A DNA stretch of 44,458 bases from an uncultured Cellvibrio sp. (GTDB lineage: Bacteria > Pseudomonadota > Gammaproteobacteria > Pseudomonadales > Cellvibrionaceae), in NCBI GenBank assembly GCA_946481095.1, contig CAMLML010000033.1, positions 1 to 44,458 on the forward strand, given 5' to 3'. Positions 7,122 through 16,412 of the stretch are shown here, piece by piece. Within the stretch, counting starts at the first letter, position 1, and every line of letters starts with the position of its first letter. Position numbers and translations under genes: made by a program. The notes under the pieces are model-generated. The model made no database searches. It was not told where the DNA came from and saw only the letters and a list, made by a program, of their open reading frames with translations.

Positions 7122-10100
7122 CAGCCGCTTCAACCTTTCCGCGCTGGCGGTGCGTGAGCGTTCCGTTACCTTGTTTTTGATTTGTCTGGTCTCCCTGGCA
7201 GGACTCGTCTCCTTTCTAAAATTGGGGCGCGCAGAAGACCCGGCGTTTACGGTGAAGGTGATGACCATCATCACTGCCTGGCCGGGCGCAACACCGCAGG
7301 AAATGCAGGATCAAGTCGCCGAAAAAATTGAAAAACGCCTGCAGGAATTACGTTGGTACGACCGTAGCGAAACCTATACCCGCCCGGGTTTGGCATTTAC
7401 TACCCTGACCCTGCGTGACAGCACACCGCCATCGGTTGTACAGGACGAGTTTTATCAAGCGCGAAAAAAAATTGGCGACGAGGCGATTAAGTTACCCGCT
7501 GGTGTGATTGGTCCCATGGTCAACGACGAATATGCCGATGTGACCTTTGCCCTGTTTGCCTTGAAAGCAAAAGATCAGGCCCATCGTTTGCTGGTGCGTG
7601 ATGCCGAAACCTTGCGGCAACGGTTATTGCATGTACCCGGGGTCAAGAAGGTCAATATTGTTGGCGAGCAGCCAGAACGTATCTACGTTGAATTTTCCCA
7701 CGAACGCCTGGCTACTCTGGGCGTTAGTCCACAAGATGTTTTTGCCGCACTTAACAGCCAGAACGCCCTGACACCTGCGGGTTCTATCGAAACAGGCGGG
7801 CCGGAAGTGTTTGTTCGACTGGATGGCGCTTTTGACGAATTACAAAAAATTCGTGACACGCCTGTGGTTGCGCAGGGTCGCACACTCAAACTTGCTGACA
7901 TAGCCACAGTAAAACGCGGCTATGAAGATCCAGCCACTTTTATGGTTCGCAACGGAGGCGAACCTGCACTCCTGTTGGGTGTGGTAATGCGCGATGGTTG
8001 GAACGGGCTGGATTTGGGCAAAGCACTGGATCGCGAAATGACGGCAATCAATGCCGAATTGCCCCTGGGCATTAGCCTGACCAAAGTGACTGACCAGGCC
8101 GTCAATATCAGTTCGTCAGTGGACGAATTCATGGTGAAGTTTTTTGTCGCATTGCTCGTGGTCATGCTGGTGAGTTTCCTGAGCATGGGTTGGCGAGTGG
8201 GGCTCGTGGTGGCTGCTGCCGTACCGCTGACACTGGCGGTCGTTTTTGTGGTGATGCTGGCGACGGGTAAAAACTTTGACCGCATCACTCTCGGGTCGCT
8301 GATTCTGGCGCTGGGGTTATTGGTGGATGACGCCATCATCGCCATTGAAATGATGGCGGTGAAAATGGAAGAAGGATTTAGCCGTGTCGCTGCTTCTGCC
8401 TATGCATGGAGCCATACCGCCGCGCCTATGCTGTCGGGTACGCTGGTAACAGCAGTCGGTTTTATGCCGAATGGTTTTGCCCGTTCTTCCGCTGGTGAAT
8501 ACACCAGCAATATGTTCTGGATTGTCGGCATAGCCTTGATTGCATCCTGGGTGGTTGCGGTGATTTTCACACCTTATCTCGGGGTAAAAATGCTGCCTGA
8601 AACCAAAAAAGTGGAGGGCGGTCACCAGGCCATTTACAACACGCCGCGCTACAACCGCTTTCGCTTTTTATTGGAACAGATTATTGCGCGCAAATGGCTG
8701 GTTGCCGGTTCTGTGATTGGCCTGTTTGTGCTGGCTGTACTGGGTATGGCTTTGGTGAAAAAACAATTCTTTCCGATATCGGATCGCCCCGAAGTATTGG
8801 TCGAAGTGCAAATGCCCTATGGCACAGCGATTAGCCAAACCAGCAAAGCAGTTGCCGAGGTCGAAGCCTGGTTATCCCGGCAGGAAGAGGCTCGGATAGT
8901 CACCGCCTATATCGGCCAGGGTGCTCCCCGGTTTTATTTTTCCATGGGACCTGAATTACCCGACCCATCCTTCGCCAAGATTGTGATCCGCACTGACAAT
9001 CAGGACGAGCGTGAAGCTTTGAAACATCGTTTACGACAAGCTATTGCTGATGGTCTTGCACCCGAAGCGCGTGTGCGGGTAACCCAACTGGTATTTGGTC
9101 CTTACTCTCCCTTCCCGGTTGCCTACAGGGTTAATGGGCCTGATGCAGGCAAGTTGCGCGAGATTGCCGCTGAAGTGGAGCGAATTATGTTGGCCAGCCC
9201 AATGATGCGCACTGTCAATAGCGATTGGGGAACGCGCGCACCAACCCTGCATTTCACCTTGAATCAGGATCGACTTCAGGCTCTGGGCTTGAGTTCGAAT
9301 GCCGTGTCACAGCAACTGCAATTTCTGTTGACGGGGGTCCCGATTACTTCAGTGCGTGAGGACATTCGCAGTGTGCAAATGGTGGCACGTGCAGCCGGTG
9401 ATATTCGCTTGGATCCGGCCCGGATCAGCGATTTCACTTTGGTGGGTAATCAGGGGCAACGAGTCCCTCTGTCACAGCTTGGCGCTGTTGAGGTGCGAAT
9501 GGAAGAGCCGATTATGCGTCGCCGCGACCGGGTGCCCACCATCACTGTTCGCGGCGATATTGCCGAAGGCTTGCAGCCGCCGGATGTGTCGGCAGCCATC
9601 ACCCGGCAGCTGCAACCACTGATTGAAAAACTGCCAGCGGGTTATCGCATTGATGAAGCCGGGTCGATTGAAGAATCGGGTAAGGCGACTGTCGCTATGC
9701 TGCCTATCTTTCCCATTATGTTGGCGGTGACCCTGCTGATTATTATTTTTCAGGTGCGTTCCATCGCCGCCATGGTGATGGTGTTTCTCACCAGTCCGTT
9801 GGGGTTGATTGGGGTTGTACCCATATTGCTGTTATTCCAGCAGCCATTCGGTATCAACGCATTGGTAGGCTTGATTGCCCTGTCAGGCATCCTGATGCGC
9901 AACACACTCATATTGATCGGGCAAATTGAACACAACAAAAACGCCGGGTTGGATTCATTTGCGTCTGTCGTGGAAGCAACGGTGCAGCGTGCTCGCCCGG
10001 TGATTCTGACTGCACTGGCAGCGATCCTCGCTTTTATCCCGCTCACTCATTCGGTGTTTTGGGGAACTCTGGCCTACACCCTGATCGGCGGCACCCTGGC

Positions 10101-10179
10101 GGGTACGCTGCTGACCTTGATGTTTTTGCCCGCGATGTATGCCATCTGGTTCAGGATCAGCCCCGCCGCTGGTCGCTGA
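7114..10179 (+). CDS. RND-family efflux pump inner-membrane permease (AcrB/MexB superfamily)
   Basis: About 1021 residues, full length for an RND permease. The first membrane helix (SVTLFLICLVSLAGLVSFL) is followed by a large periplasmic loop, a block of five or six membrane helices with the proton-relay pair DD in LGLLVDDAIIAIEMM, a second periplasmic loop, and a final membrane block (from about 870). The in-frame TTG at 7087 is rejected in favour of ATG at 7114, which has a GGGAG ribosome site and overlaps the adaptor stop. The pump would expel amphiphilic compounds using the proton gradient; the substrate is unknown. It is the second gene of an operon that continues into an SDR and a ketosynthase. 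Confidence 0.93.
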   Translation: MSDSRFNLSALAVRERSVTLFLICLVSLAGLVSFLKLGRAEDPAFTVKVMTIITAWPGATPQEMQDQVAEKIEKRLQELRWYDRSETYTRPGLAFTTLTLRDSTPPSVVQDEFYQARKKIGDEAIKLPAGVIGPMVNDEYADVTFALFALKAKDQAHRLLVRDAETLRQRLLHVPGVKKVNIVGEQPERIYVEFSHERLATLGVSPQDVFAALNSQNALTPAGSIETGGPEVFVRLDGAFDELQKIRDTPVVAQGRTLKLADIATVKRGYEDPATFMVRNGGEPALLLGVVMRDGWNGLDLGKALDREMTAINAELPLGISLTKVTDQAVNISSSVDEFMVKFFVALLVVMLVSFLSMGWRVGLVVAAAVPLTLAVVFVVMLATGKNFDRITLGSLILALGLLVDDAIIAIEMMAVKMEEGFSRVAASAYAWSHTAAPMLSGTLVTAVGFMPNGFARSSAGEYTSNMFWIVGIALIASWVVAVIFTPYLGVKMLPETKKVEGGHQAIYNTPRYNRFRFLLEQIIARKWLVAGSVIGLFVLAVLGMALVKKQFFPISDRPEVLVEVQMPYGTAISQTSKAVAEVEAWLSRQEEARIVTAYIGQGAPRFYFSMGPELPDPSFAKIVIRTDNQDEREALKHRLRQAIADGLAPEARVRVTQLVFGPYSPFPVAYRVNGPDAGKLREIAAEVERIMLASPMMRTVNSDWGTRAPTLHFTLNQDRLQALGLSSNAVSQQLQFLLTGVPITSVREDIRSVQMVARAAGDIRLDPARISDFTLVGNQGQRVPLSQLGAVEVRMEEPIMRRRDRVPTITVRGDIAEGLQPPDVSAAITRQLQPLIEKLPAGYRIDEAGSIEESGKATVAMLPIFPIMLAVTLLIIIFQVRSIAAMVMVFLTSPLGLIGVVPILLLFQQPFGINALVGLIALSGILMRNTLILIGQIEHNKNAGLDSFASVVEATVQRARPVILTALAAILAFIPLTHSVFWGTLAYTLIGGTLAGTLLTLMFLPAMYAIWFRISPAAGR

Positions 10180-10215
10180 TCTGCACATGTTTATCTATTT
10201 TTCGGAGGAATGTTT

Positions 10216-11022
10216 ATGTCGAAGTTAATTGTTGTATTCGTGACTGGTGTTTCGTCAGGTATTGGCCGCGCTACGGCGGAAAAGTTTGTGCTCCAGGGCT
10301 GCAGAGTGTTTGGCAGCGTGCGCAACTTGAAAAAAGTATTGCCAATTTCTGGCGTCGAGATGATTGAAATGGATGTCACTGATGATGAATCTGTACAGCA
10401 CGGTGTTGGGTTAGTAATTGAGCGTGCCAAACGGATTGATGTGCTGGTTAATAATGCCGGTGGAACCATGATTGGTGCGGTTGAAGAGACTTCGATTGCC
10501 GAGGCAGCGTCACTGTTCGATACCAATGTTTTCAGTATTTTGCGTACTGCCCAAGCGGTGCTACCGCACATGAGGGCACAGCGTGCAGGGAGAATTATCA
10601 ACATCAGTTCGGTGCTCGGTTTTCTTCCTGCACCTTACATGGGGATTTACTCAGCGACTAAACATGCGGTCGAGGGACTTTCAGAGACACTGGATCATGA
10701 GGTTCGCCAATTCGGTATTCGCGTGACACTGGTTGAGCCGTCTTTTACCAAAACCAATCTGGATATTAACGCGCCTCAAGCGGCTGGTTTAATTGTGGAT
10801 TACGACTCTGAGCGCAACCGTTCTACACAAGCAGTGGTCCATCAGGTAAAAGGGGCGCCCGAGCCTGACGATGTCGCCAATACCATTGTTGATGCTGCAC
10901 TCGGCGCCTGGCGTATGCGTCGCACACCCTCAGGCCAGGCATCCTTGTTGAGTAAGTTACGACGGTTTATGCCAGCAGGTCCTGTGGATGCAAGTTTACG
11001 TAAAACATTTGGCTTGGGTTGA
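10216..11022 (+). CDS. Short-chain dehydrogenase/reductase (SDR)
   Basis: About 268 residues of a classical SDR. Visible are the cofactor motif TGVSSGIG, the NNAGG motif, the catalytic serine region (IINISSVLG) and the YSATK catalytic tyrosine/lysine motif. ATG at 10216 is chosen because GGAGG (10204-10208) is 7 bases upstream; an ATG at 10210 would sit on top of it. It starts 36 bases after the pump stop, so it belongs to the efflux operon, and it precedes a FabF-like ketosynthase. The pairing suggests a reduction step on a ketone or acyl substrate related to whatever the pump exports, but this is inference. Confidence 0.88.
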   Translation: MSKLIVVFVTGVSSGIGRATAEKFVLQGCRVFGSVRNLKKVLPISGVEMIEMDVTDDESVQHGVGLVIERAKRIDVLVNNAGGTMIGAVEETSIAEAASLFDTNVFSILRTAQAVLPHMRAQRAGRIINISSVLGFLPAPYMGIYSATKHAVEGLSETLDHEVRQFGIRVTLVEPSFTKTNLDINAPQAAGLIVDYDSERNRSTQAVVHQVKGAPEPDDVANTIVDAALGAWRMRRTPSGQASLLSKLRRFMPAGPVDASLRKTFGLG

Positions 11023-11045
11023 GTCTCTCTTTTCAGGAGTTTGTT

Positions 11046-12338
11046 ATGAATACAGCAGGGGAATATCCGGTTCGAATAGTGGTAACAGGCACTGGTATTG
11101 TCGGGCCTTTGGGCTGCGGTACGGGGGTGGTTTGGTCGCGTTTATTGCGTGGCGACTCAGGTATTCGTCTTCTGCCTGCCGAACTGATGGAAGGCACAGG
11201 CACGGCGGTTGGCGGACAAGTACCAGGGATGGATCTTGACCCAATCGCAGGTTATGACCCTGAGCGGGTAATCGCGACCAAAGAACGCAAAAAAATGGAT
11301 CGCTTTATCGAGTTTGCGCTGGTTGCCGCGCAGGAGGCGCTCGCCCAGGCGGGTTGGAATCCGCAGGACGAAATGCAACAGCAGCGAACCGCCACTATTA
11401 TCGCCTCGGGTGTCGGTGGCTTTGGCGCCATAGCCGATGCGGTGCGCACTACCGATGAACGCGGCCCGCGACGTTTATCACCATTTACTGCGCCCTCGTT
11501 TCTGGCAAATATGGCCGCTGGAAATATCTCAATCGCCCATGGTTTTAAAGGGCCTATTGGTGCACCGGTAACCGCTTGTGCCGCCGGTGTACAAGCGATT
11601 GGGGATGCGGCGCGACTGATTCGTTCAGGCGAAGCGGATATTGCCATCTGTGGTGGCACCGAGGCCGCTATTCATCGCACAACACTCGGCTGTTTTGCCG
11701 CCGCGCGCGCATTATCCACCGGGTTTAACGATCAACCGGAAAAGGCCTCCCGCCCCTTTGATCAGGCGCGCGACGGTTTTGTGATGGCTGAGGGTGCAGG
11801 CCTGTTGGTGATCGAATCACTTGAGCACGCTCTGGCGCGCGGAGCCAAACCTTTGGCAGAACTCGTGGGTTATGGCACCAGTGCAGATGCCTATCACCTG
11901 ACAGCTGGCCCTGAAGATGGCGGTGGCGCGCGGCGAGCTATGCAGCAAGCACTTCGGCAAGCGCAAATTTCTCCCGCTGAAGTGCAGCATATCAATGCTC
12001 ACGCCACCTCAACACCTGTCGGCGACCGCGCTGAATTAGCCGCGATTCGCTCGTTATTTGGTGCGAACTCCGGTGTTGCCATCAGCGCGACCAAATCCAG
12101 TACCGGGCATTTGCTCGGCGCGGCCGGAGGAATAGAAGCGATATTCACTGTGCTGGCGTTACGTGACCAAATTGTGCCGCCCACACTCAATCTTGTTAAT
12201 CCGGATGGCTTGGCTCAGGGTCTGGATTTGGTTGGTCCGAACGCGCGCTTCATACCAATTAATTACGCTATGTCTAATGGATTCGGATTTGGTGGAGTCA
12301 ATGCCAGCATCTTATTTCGGCGTTGGGAGTCTGATTGA
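11046..12338 (+). CDS. Beta-ketoacyl-ACP synthase II-like protein (FabF/KAS family)
   Basis: About 430 residues, standard length for a KAS-II enzyme. The Cys-His-His triad is present: the cysteine in PVTACAAGVQAIGDAARLI, a histidine in INAHATSTPVGD, and a histidine in TKSSTGHLLGAAGG. The C-terminal NGFGFGGVNAS loop is also typical. I chose ATG at 11046 with AGGAG 6-10 bases upstream over an in-frame TTG at 11019. Such enzymes extend acyl chains by decarboxylative condensation with malonyl-ACP. Its place as last gene of an RND efflux operon, with an SDR and without ACP or FabG, suggests a specialised lipid or signal modification rather than housekeeping fatty acid synthesis. Confidence 0.88.
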   Translation: MNTAGEYPVRIVVTGTGIVGPLGCGTGVVWSRLLRGDSGIRLLPAELMEGTGTAVGGQVPGMDLDPIAGYDPERVIATKERKKMDRFIEFALVAAQEALAQAGWNPQDEMQQQRTATIIASGVGGFGAIADAVRTTDERGPRRLSPFTAPSFLANMAAGNISIAHGFKGPIGAPVTACAAGVQAIGDAARLIRSGEADIAICGGTEAAIHRTTLGCFAAARALSTGFNDQPEKASRPFDQARDGFVMAEGAGLLVIESLEHALARGAKPLAELVGYGTSADAYHLTAGPEDGGGARRAMQQALRQAQISPAEVQHINAHATSTPVGDRAELAAIRSLFGANSGVAISATKSSTGHLLGAAGGIEAIFTVLALRDQIVPPTLNLVNPDGLAQGLDLVGPNARFIPINYAMSNGFGFGGVNASILFRRWESD

Positions 12339-12348
12339 TAAACCCGCT

Positions 12349-12387
12349 ATTCGTGCGAAACTCTTTTAATGAGACCTTTGCACGAAT
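12349..12387 (+). terminator. Possible terminator hairpin of the efflux operon
   Basis: ATTCGTGC (12349-12356) and GCACGAAT (12380-12387) can pair around a 23-base loop and are followed by CCATTTTTG, eleven bases after the ketosynthase stop. The long loop makes it a weak candidate; it may instead be part of the repeat that starts here. Confidence 0.35.
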
Positions 12388-12469
12388 CCATTTTTGTTTA
12401 ATTTCACTTCGTCATCCCTGCTTTCGCAGGAATGACGATTAATGTTGATCGGTGCGAAACTCTTTTAAT
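12353..12469. repeat. 18-bp direct repeats enclosing a short palindrome
   Basis: GTGCGAAACTCTTTTAAT occurs identically at 12353-12370 and 12452-12469. Between the copies lies a CGTCATCCCTGC-TTTC-GCAGGAATGACG hairpin (12410-12437), related to the one at 1115-1137. The arrangement looks like a degenerate short mobile or dispersed repeat rather than a gene. Confidence 0.6.
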
Positions 12470-12487
12470 CTATTTTTAAATCAAAAA

Positions 12488-13588
12488 TCATTCAGCATCC
12501 CAATCGCCCAGAATTTTTTCTTGTGAATATTTTTTAATTTCATCGCTATTTAATTGACGACGTTTGTAATTAATTTGTGCGCCGGGGCCGTTGCTTTTGT
12601 ATTCAAAGAATCGGGCATCCTCGGGATAAAATGGAGTTTTGCTGCCGTCCCTTGCAGTACCATTCATGGAATACCAGCCATCGGCGGTGATGTGTTTGTC
12701 CATCCAATTATGAATGAAGACGGCTTTGCCGATTGCATTAGGATCCGCGTAACGGCCATCAGCAAATTGGGTGGTGGGATGCCAGGGGCGTCCAAGTGGA
12801 ACCGAATTATCGGGAACAGATGAATCGCGGGTTAAACGGCAATTGATAAAAGTTAATCCATACTCTTGTGAGATTTGTGTTGAAGGTGCAACCAGATAGC
12901 CGTGCGGAAAATTCAATTTGCCGCGAGTGAGTGTTTTAATTTCGGAGTCGGTGAACAGCGCATTGCCGTTACCGAAAATAAAATCCACATTGCCTGCAAT
13001 AAAAGTTTTATCAAACCAGCTGCGGCCACTGTTAACGAATAGTGTGTCCTGATATCCCAACAAATTCACATCACGCACCAAAACTTTATCGCTGGGAACA
13101 TCCAGAAATAATGCTACAGCCTGTGAATTGGCAATGCGTTTTGGATCTTCATTGGCCAACGCATCGTTAGTTAAAAAATCGAAAGTATTTTCTATAGTGA
13201 TTTTCTCGATTCTGATATCAGTTGCTTTAATCGTCAGGGTTGCTGATCCCGGCGTGCCCCAGGTTTTTCCTTCAGCATAAGTTTGGCCTGCATAAGCATC
13301 ATAATAAATACGGGTGTTATTTTTGTTGGCACCAATCAATTGCACATTGGATTTGGTGAGTGTCAGTTTTTCGTAATATTGTCCGGAACGAATAAAAATC
13401 CGATAGGATTTTTCTGAATTATCAGGGATTGCATCGATTGCTGCCTGAATGGTGTTGAAGGTGTTTTTTTTCGGCTGAATAGTTTTGCTGACAACCAGGT
13501 CAACAGTGGATTGGCTTTGGTGAAGGCAGCCTGTTATTGAAAATGACGCAAACATTAACAATAAAATAAAAAGACGTTTGGCGGGCAT
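12488..13588 (-). CDS. Pectinesterase lipoprotein (carbohydrate esterase family 8)
   Basis: 366 residues, with a lipoprotein signal (SITGC, Cys21), so probably anchored in the outer membrane. The family motifs are present: GYQDTLF with the proton-donor Asp181, GNVDFIFGNGNALF with nucleophile Asp202, and LGRPWH with Arg267 and Trp269. The fold is a parallel beta-helix. The enzyme removes methyl esters from homogalacturonan, preparing it for the GH28 enzyme encoded later in the region. The gene lies downstream of, and on the same strand as, the UxuB-type reductase, with a hairpin between them, so co-transcription may be partial. Confidence 0.92.
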   Translation of the reverse strand: MPAKRLFILLLMFASFSITGCLHQSQSTVDLVVSKTIQPKKNTFNTIQAAIDAIPDNSEKSYRIFIRSGQYYEKLTLTKSNVQLIGANKNNTRIYYDAYAGQTYAEGKTWGTPGSATLTIKATDIRIEKITIENTFDFLTNDALANEDPKRIANSQAVALFLDVPSDKVLVRDVNLLGYQDTLFVNSGRSWFDKTFIAGNVDFIFGNGNALFTDSEIKTLTRGKLNFPHGYLVAPSTQISQEYGLTFINCRLTRDSSVPDNSVPLGRPWHPTTQFADGRYADPNAIGKAVFIHNWMDKHITADGWYSMNGTARDGSKTPFYPEDARFFEYKSNGPGAQINYKRRQLNSDEIKKYSQEKILGDWDAE

Positions 13589-13654
13589 AGAATATTTCTC
13601 ATGTGATGATTCGTCATGTCGTTATTCAATAGGCCGCTATTTGATTAACCAGAA

Positions 13655-13687
13655 CTGTCGAAAACAGACGTTATCTGTTTTCGACAG
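13655..13687 (-). terminator. Hairpin after the UxuB-type gene
   Basis: Perfect 14-base arms (CTGTCGAAAACAGA / TCTGTTTTCGACAG) around CGTTA, just downstream of the reductase stop codon on the minus strand. There is no strong T-run afterwards, so it may be a partial terminator or mRNA-end stabiliser before the pectinesterase gene. Confidence 0.6.
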
Positions 13688-13704
13688 GAAAATCATTTTA
13701 TTGT

Positions 13705-15198
13705 TTAGCTGCCAAAAGACTCTTTGACGGTATTGAGTACGCCTTTAGTGTAGAAGCTTTCAAGCCACTTGCTAGTCGTTTCAATAAAACGTGATTCATT
13801 GATCAGGTCGTTACCGAAAACTTTTTGTATAGCGACTACGGCTTTCACCATGCCAGCAGGATTTCCCTGATTGGCATCGCAGGCTGCGCGTAATTCTTTT
13901 GCTAATGGATCGGATACTTCAATGGGTGCGCCTTTTTCGTCAACGCCGGAAACATAACGAATCCAGGCGGCAATCCCCAAGCATAAAATATCAATATGTC
14001 CATTACCGCTGAGTTGTTCACGAAGGGTTTCCAATAAGCGTTGCGGTAATTTTTGTGAACCATCCATTGCAATTTGCCAGGTGCGATGCTTCAAGGATTT
14101 ATTGGAAAAACGGTCGCGCAATTGTTGTTTGTAAGCTTCAATATCAAAACCGTCCGGCGCAAAAATAGTTTCGCCCGCTTCACGCGCCATGTAGGTTTTG
14201 ATGAGATTGACAAAAGCAGGTTGTTCCATCACTTCACTGATGTATTGAAGCCCTGATAAATAACCGCAATAAGCCATGGTTGAATGAGCGCCATTTAATA
14301 AGCGCAGTTTAATTTTTTCAAACAGGCGTACATCTTTAACCAACAGTACGCCCACTTTTTCCCATTGCGGGCGTCCGTCTGCAAATTTGTCTTCGATTAC
14401 CCATTGTGTGAAGGGTTCACAAACCACCATAGCTTCATCGCGTACGCCCAATCGTGATTCTATTTCACGGCGATCATCATCCGTAGTGGCCGGCACAATA
14501 CGGTCGATCATAGTGCAGGGGAAGGTGGCGTTTTGTTTAATCCATTGTGCAAAATCGGCAGAAATTTTTTGTGCAAATTGCAATATCACTTTTTCCAGGA
14601 CTTCACCATTATTGGGAAGGTTATCGCAACTTAAAACAGTGAATCCTTTTTGTTTTTGTTCATAACGTTTTTTGAGTGCTGCGATCAAATAGCCAATGGC
14701 TGAAACAGGTTTATCAAGATTCTGTAAATCATGTTGGATGTCAGGATGGTTTGGATTCAAATTGCCAGTGGCTGGATCATGGCAATAACCTTTTTCAGTC
14801 ACGGTCAATGAAATGATTTTGATTGAAGGTTGAACCATGCTGGCGATTAATGCCGCTGGATTTTCCGGGCCAACCAAGGTATCGACAACTGCACCAATAA
14901 TTTGCAGTTTTTCACCTTCGCTGGAGCGTTCTACCAATGTGTATAAACAATCCTGCGGCACCAATTGGTCGCGCACATTCGCCGAACGCAAACTGCTGCC
15001 AATAATTCCCCAGTCACCACCGAATTTATTGAGCACCGCTTCAGTATAAAAAGCTTGATGCGCACGATGGAAAGCGCCAATACCCAGATGCACAATACCG
15101 GGAACCAATTGGTCACGCGGATATTGCGGTAAAAGAATATCCTGTGCTTTTGCTAAAGAGGAATTGTTTGATAACAGCGATTTATTTAAGCGATTCAT
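13705..15198 (-). CDS. uxuB: Fructuronate reductase (UxuB-type, mannitol dehydrogenase family)
   Basis: 497 residues of the polyol-specific long-chain dehydrogenase family. The NAD-binding motif is GIVHLGIGAFHRAHQAF. Stretches typical of UxuB are present: SLTVTEKGYCHDP, SCDNLPNNG, FPCTMIDRIVPATT, CEPFTQWVIEDKF and HRTWQIAMDGSQKLPQRLL. The catalytic Lys297, Asn302 and His305 lie in KLRLLNGAHS. UxuB reduces D-fructuronate to D-mannonate with NADH. The locus, however, holds UxaA (altronate dehydratase) and no mannonate dehydratase, so this protein might instead act on tagaturonate, the galacturonate-pathway equivalent. Family assignment is firm; substrate is less so. Confidence 0.88.
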   Translation of the reverse strand: MNRLNKSLLSNNSSLAKAQDILLPQYPRDQLVPGIVHLGIGAFHRAHQAFYTEAVLNKFGGDWGIIGSSLRSANVRDQLVPQDCLYTLVERSSEGEKLQIIGAVVDTLVGPENPAALIASMVQPSIKIISLTVTEKGYCHDPATGNLNPNHPDIQHDLQNLDKPVSAIGYLIAALKKRYEQKQKGFTVLSCDNLPNNGEVLEKVILQFAQKISADFAQWIKQNATFPCTMIDRIVPATTDDDRREIESRLGVRDEAMVVCEPFTQWVIEDKFADGRPQWEKVGVLLVKDVRLFEKIKLRLLNGAHSTMAYCGYLSGLQYISEVMEQPAFVNLIKTYMAREAGETIFAPDGFDIEAYKQQLRDRFSNKSLKHRTWQIAMDGSQKLPQRLLETLREQLSGNGHIDILCLGIAAWIRYVSGVDEKGAPIEVSDPLAKELRAACDANQGNPAGMVKAVVAIQKVFGNDLINESRFIETTSKWLESFYTKGVLNTVKESFGS

Positions 15199-15321
15199 TC
15201 TACTAATCCAATTTAATTAATAACAACTTATAAAAAATTAAAAATAATTATGCAACAAAGTGAAATAAAAAATACTATTTATTGCGTCTTATTTTTTTAA
15301 CGATAAAATTCCAATGGCGAC

Positions 15322-15348
15322 ATAACTAGTGGTTAATGGTATAGTTGT
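15322..15348. promoter_or_regulatory. Possible operator in the uxuB/kdgK divergent gap
   Basis: ATAACTA (15322-15328) and TAGTTGT (15342-15348) form an imperfect dyad (6 of 7) in the roughly 200-base AT-rich divergent promoter region, 52 bases before the kinase start. Could be shared control of both directions. Weak. Confidence 0.25.
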
Positions 15349-15400
15349 GCAGTTTTCATTTCTATAACAATATTTCATTCAATATTTTGTGGATATTCAT

Positions 15401-16342
15401 ATGGCACACATAGCAGCAATTGGCGAAGTCATGGTAGAGCTTTCTCCATTTCCGACAGCCGAGAACAACGGTCGTGAAATCATGGCCTTATCTTTTGCAG
15501 GCGATACCTACAACACTTCCGTGTATATGGCACGTTTGGGTTTGCAAACAGATTATGTCACCCAGTTGGGACAAGACCCTTACAGCCAACAAATCATGCA
15601 ACGTATTGCCAATGAAAATATTGGCACTGGCATGATCAAACAATTACCGGGTCGCTCACCCGGTTTATACATTATTCGCAACACGCCTGATGGTGAACGC
15701 GAATTTTTCTACTGGCGAAAAGAAGCACCCGCACGTGAATTATTTAATTCACAAGAATCTGCAGATCAGCTCTGCCAAAAACTTATGCAATGTGACTGCA
15801 TTTATTTAAGTGGCATTACCCTCGCCATTATTGGTGAAAAATCCCGTGAATTTTTATTTCAGTCCTTGCAAAAATTACGCGCGCAGGGCGTTACCATTGC
15901 ATTCGACAGTAATTATCGCCCGCGTTTGTGGCAAGATAAAACCGAAGCACAAAAAGCCATGATGTCCATCATGCAATACACTGATATTGCACTGCTCACT
16001 CTGGATGACGAACAATTGCTTTGGGGCGATGACTCGGTGGCAGGCTGCAAACAACGTTACGCTCAATTCAAATTGCGCGAACTGGTTTTAAAACGCGGTG
16101 CTGACGATGCCATCATTATTACGCCCGATGCAGAAATTCGTATACCGGTTCCACCCGTTAAAGGTGTTGTTGATACTACCGGTGCAGGTGATACCTTTAA
16201 CGCCGGTTATCTGGCAGGACGACTGATGAATAAATCATTGGAAGATTCTGCCAGACAAGGTATTCGCTGCGCGGGAATTATCATTCGCCATCGCGGTGCC
16301 ATTATTGATAAATCTATTTTTGATAAAGAACTTGGCGCATAG
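15401..16342 (+). CDS. kdgK: 2-dehydro-3-deoxygluconokinase (PfkB-family sugar kinase)
   Basis: About 313 residues, normal for KdgK. The N-terminal motif IGEVMVELSPFP is characteristic, the body is a PfkB/ribokinase fold, and the C-terminal signature DTTGAGDTFNAGYLAG holds the catalytic aspartate and anion hole. It phosphorylates 2-keto-3-deoxy-D-gluconate to KDPG with ATP, the common end of the galacturonate, glucuronate and unsaturated-uronate branches in this region. ATG at 15401 is preferred over an in-frame GTG at 15389, although no strong ribosome site is visible for either. Divergent from the UxuB-type gene. Confidence 0.9.
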   Translation: MAHIAAIGEVMVELSPFPTAENNGREIMALSFAGDTYNTSVYMARLGLQTDYVTQLGQDPYSQQIMQRIANENIGTGMIKQLPGRSPGLYIIRNTPDGEREFFYWRKEAPARELFNSQESADQLCQKLMQCDCIYLSGITLAIIGEKSREFLFQSLQKLRAQGVTIAFDSNYRPRLWQDKTEAQKAMMSIMQYTDIALLTLDDEQLLWGDDSVAGCKQRYAQFKLRELVLKRGADDAIIITPDAEIRIPVPPVKGVVDTTGAGDTFNAGYLAGRLMNKSLEDSARQGIRCAGIIIRHRGAIIDKSIFDKELGA

Positions 16343-16370
16343 GCCCGTATAAAATTTAAATCAAAAAGAT

Positions 16371-16412
16371 CCCACCCTAACCCTCCCCTGGCAAGGGGGA
16401 GGTTAGGAGGGG
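16371..16412. repeat. GC-rich palindromic element, copy 1
   Basis: CCCACCCTAACCCTCCCC is followed after TGGCAA by GGGGGAGGTTAGGAGGGG, a near-palindrome. The right arm is identical over 18 bases to 16882-16899 on the other side of the VOC gene. The VOC stop codon (16403-16405) lies within the element. Confidence 0.75.

Noticed and set aside
12353..12469. 18-bp direct repeats as an insertion-sequence target duplication
   Set aside because: Too long for a usual target duplication and no transposase or terminal inverted repeats lie between; treated as a dispersed repeat.
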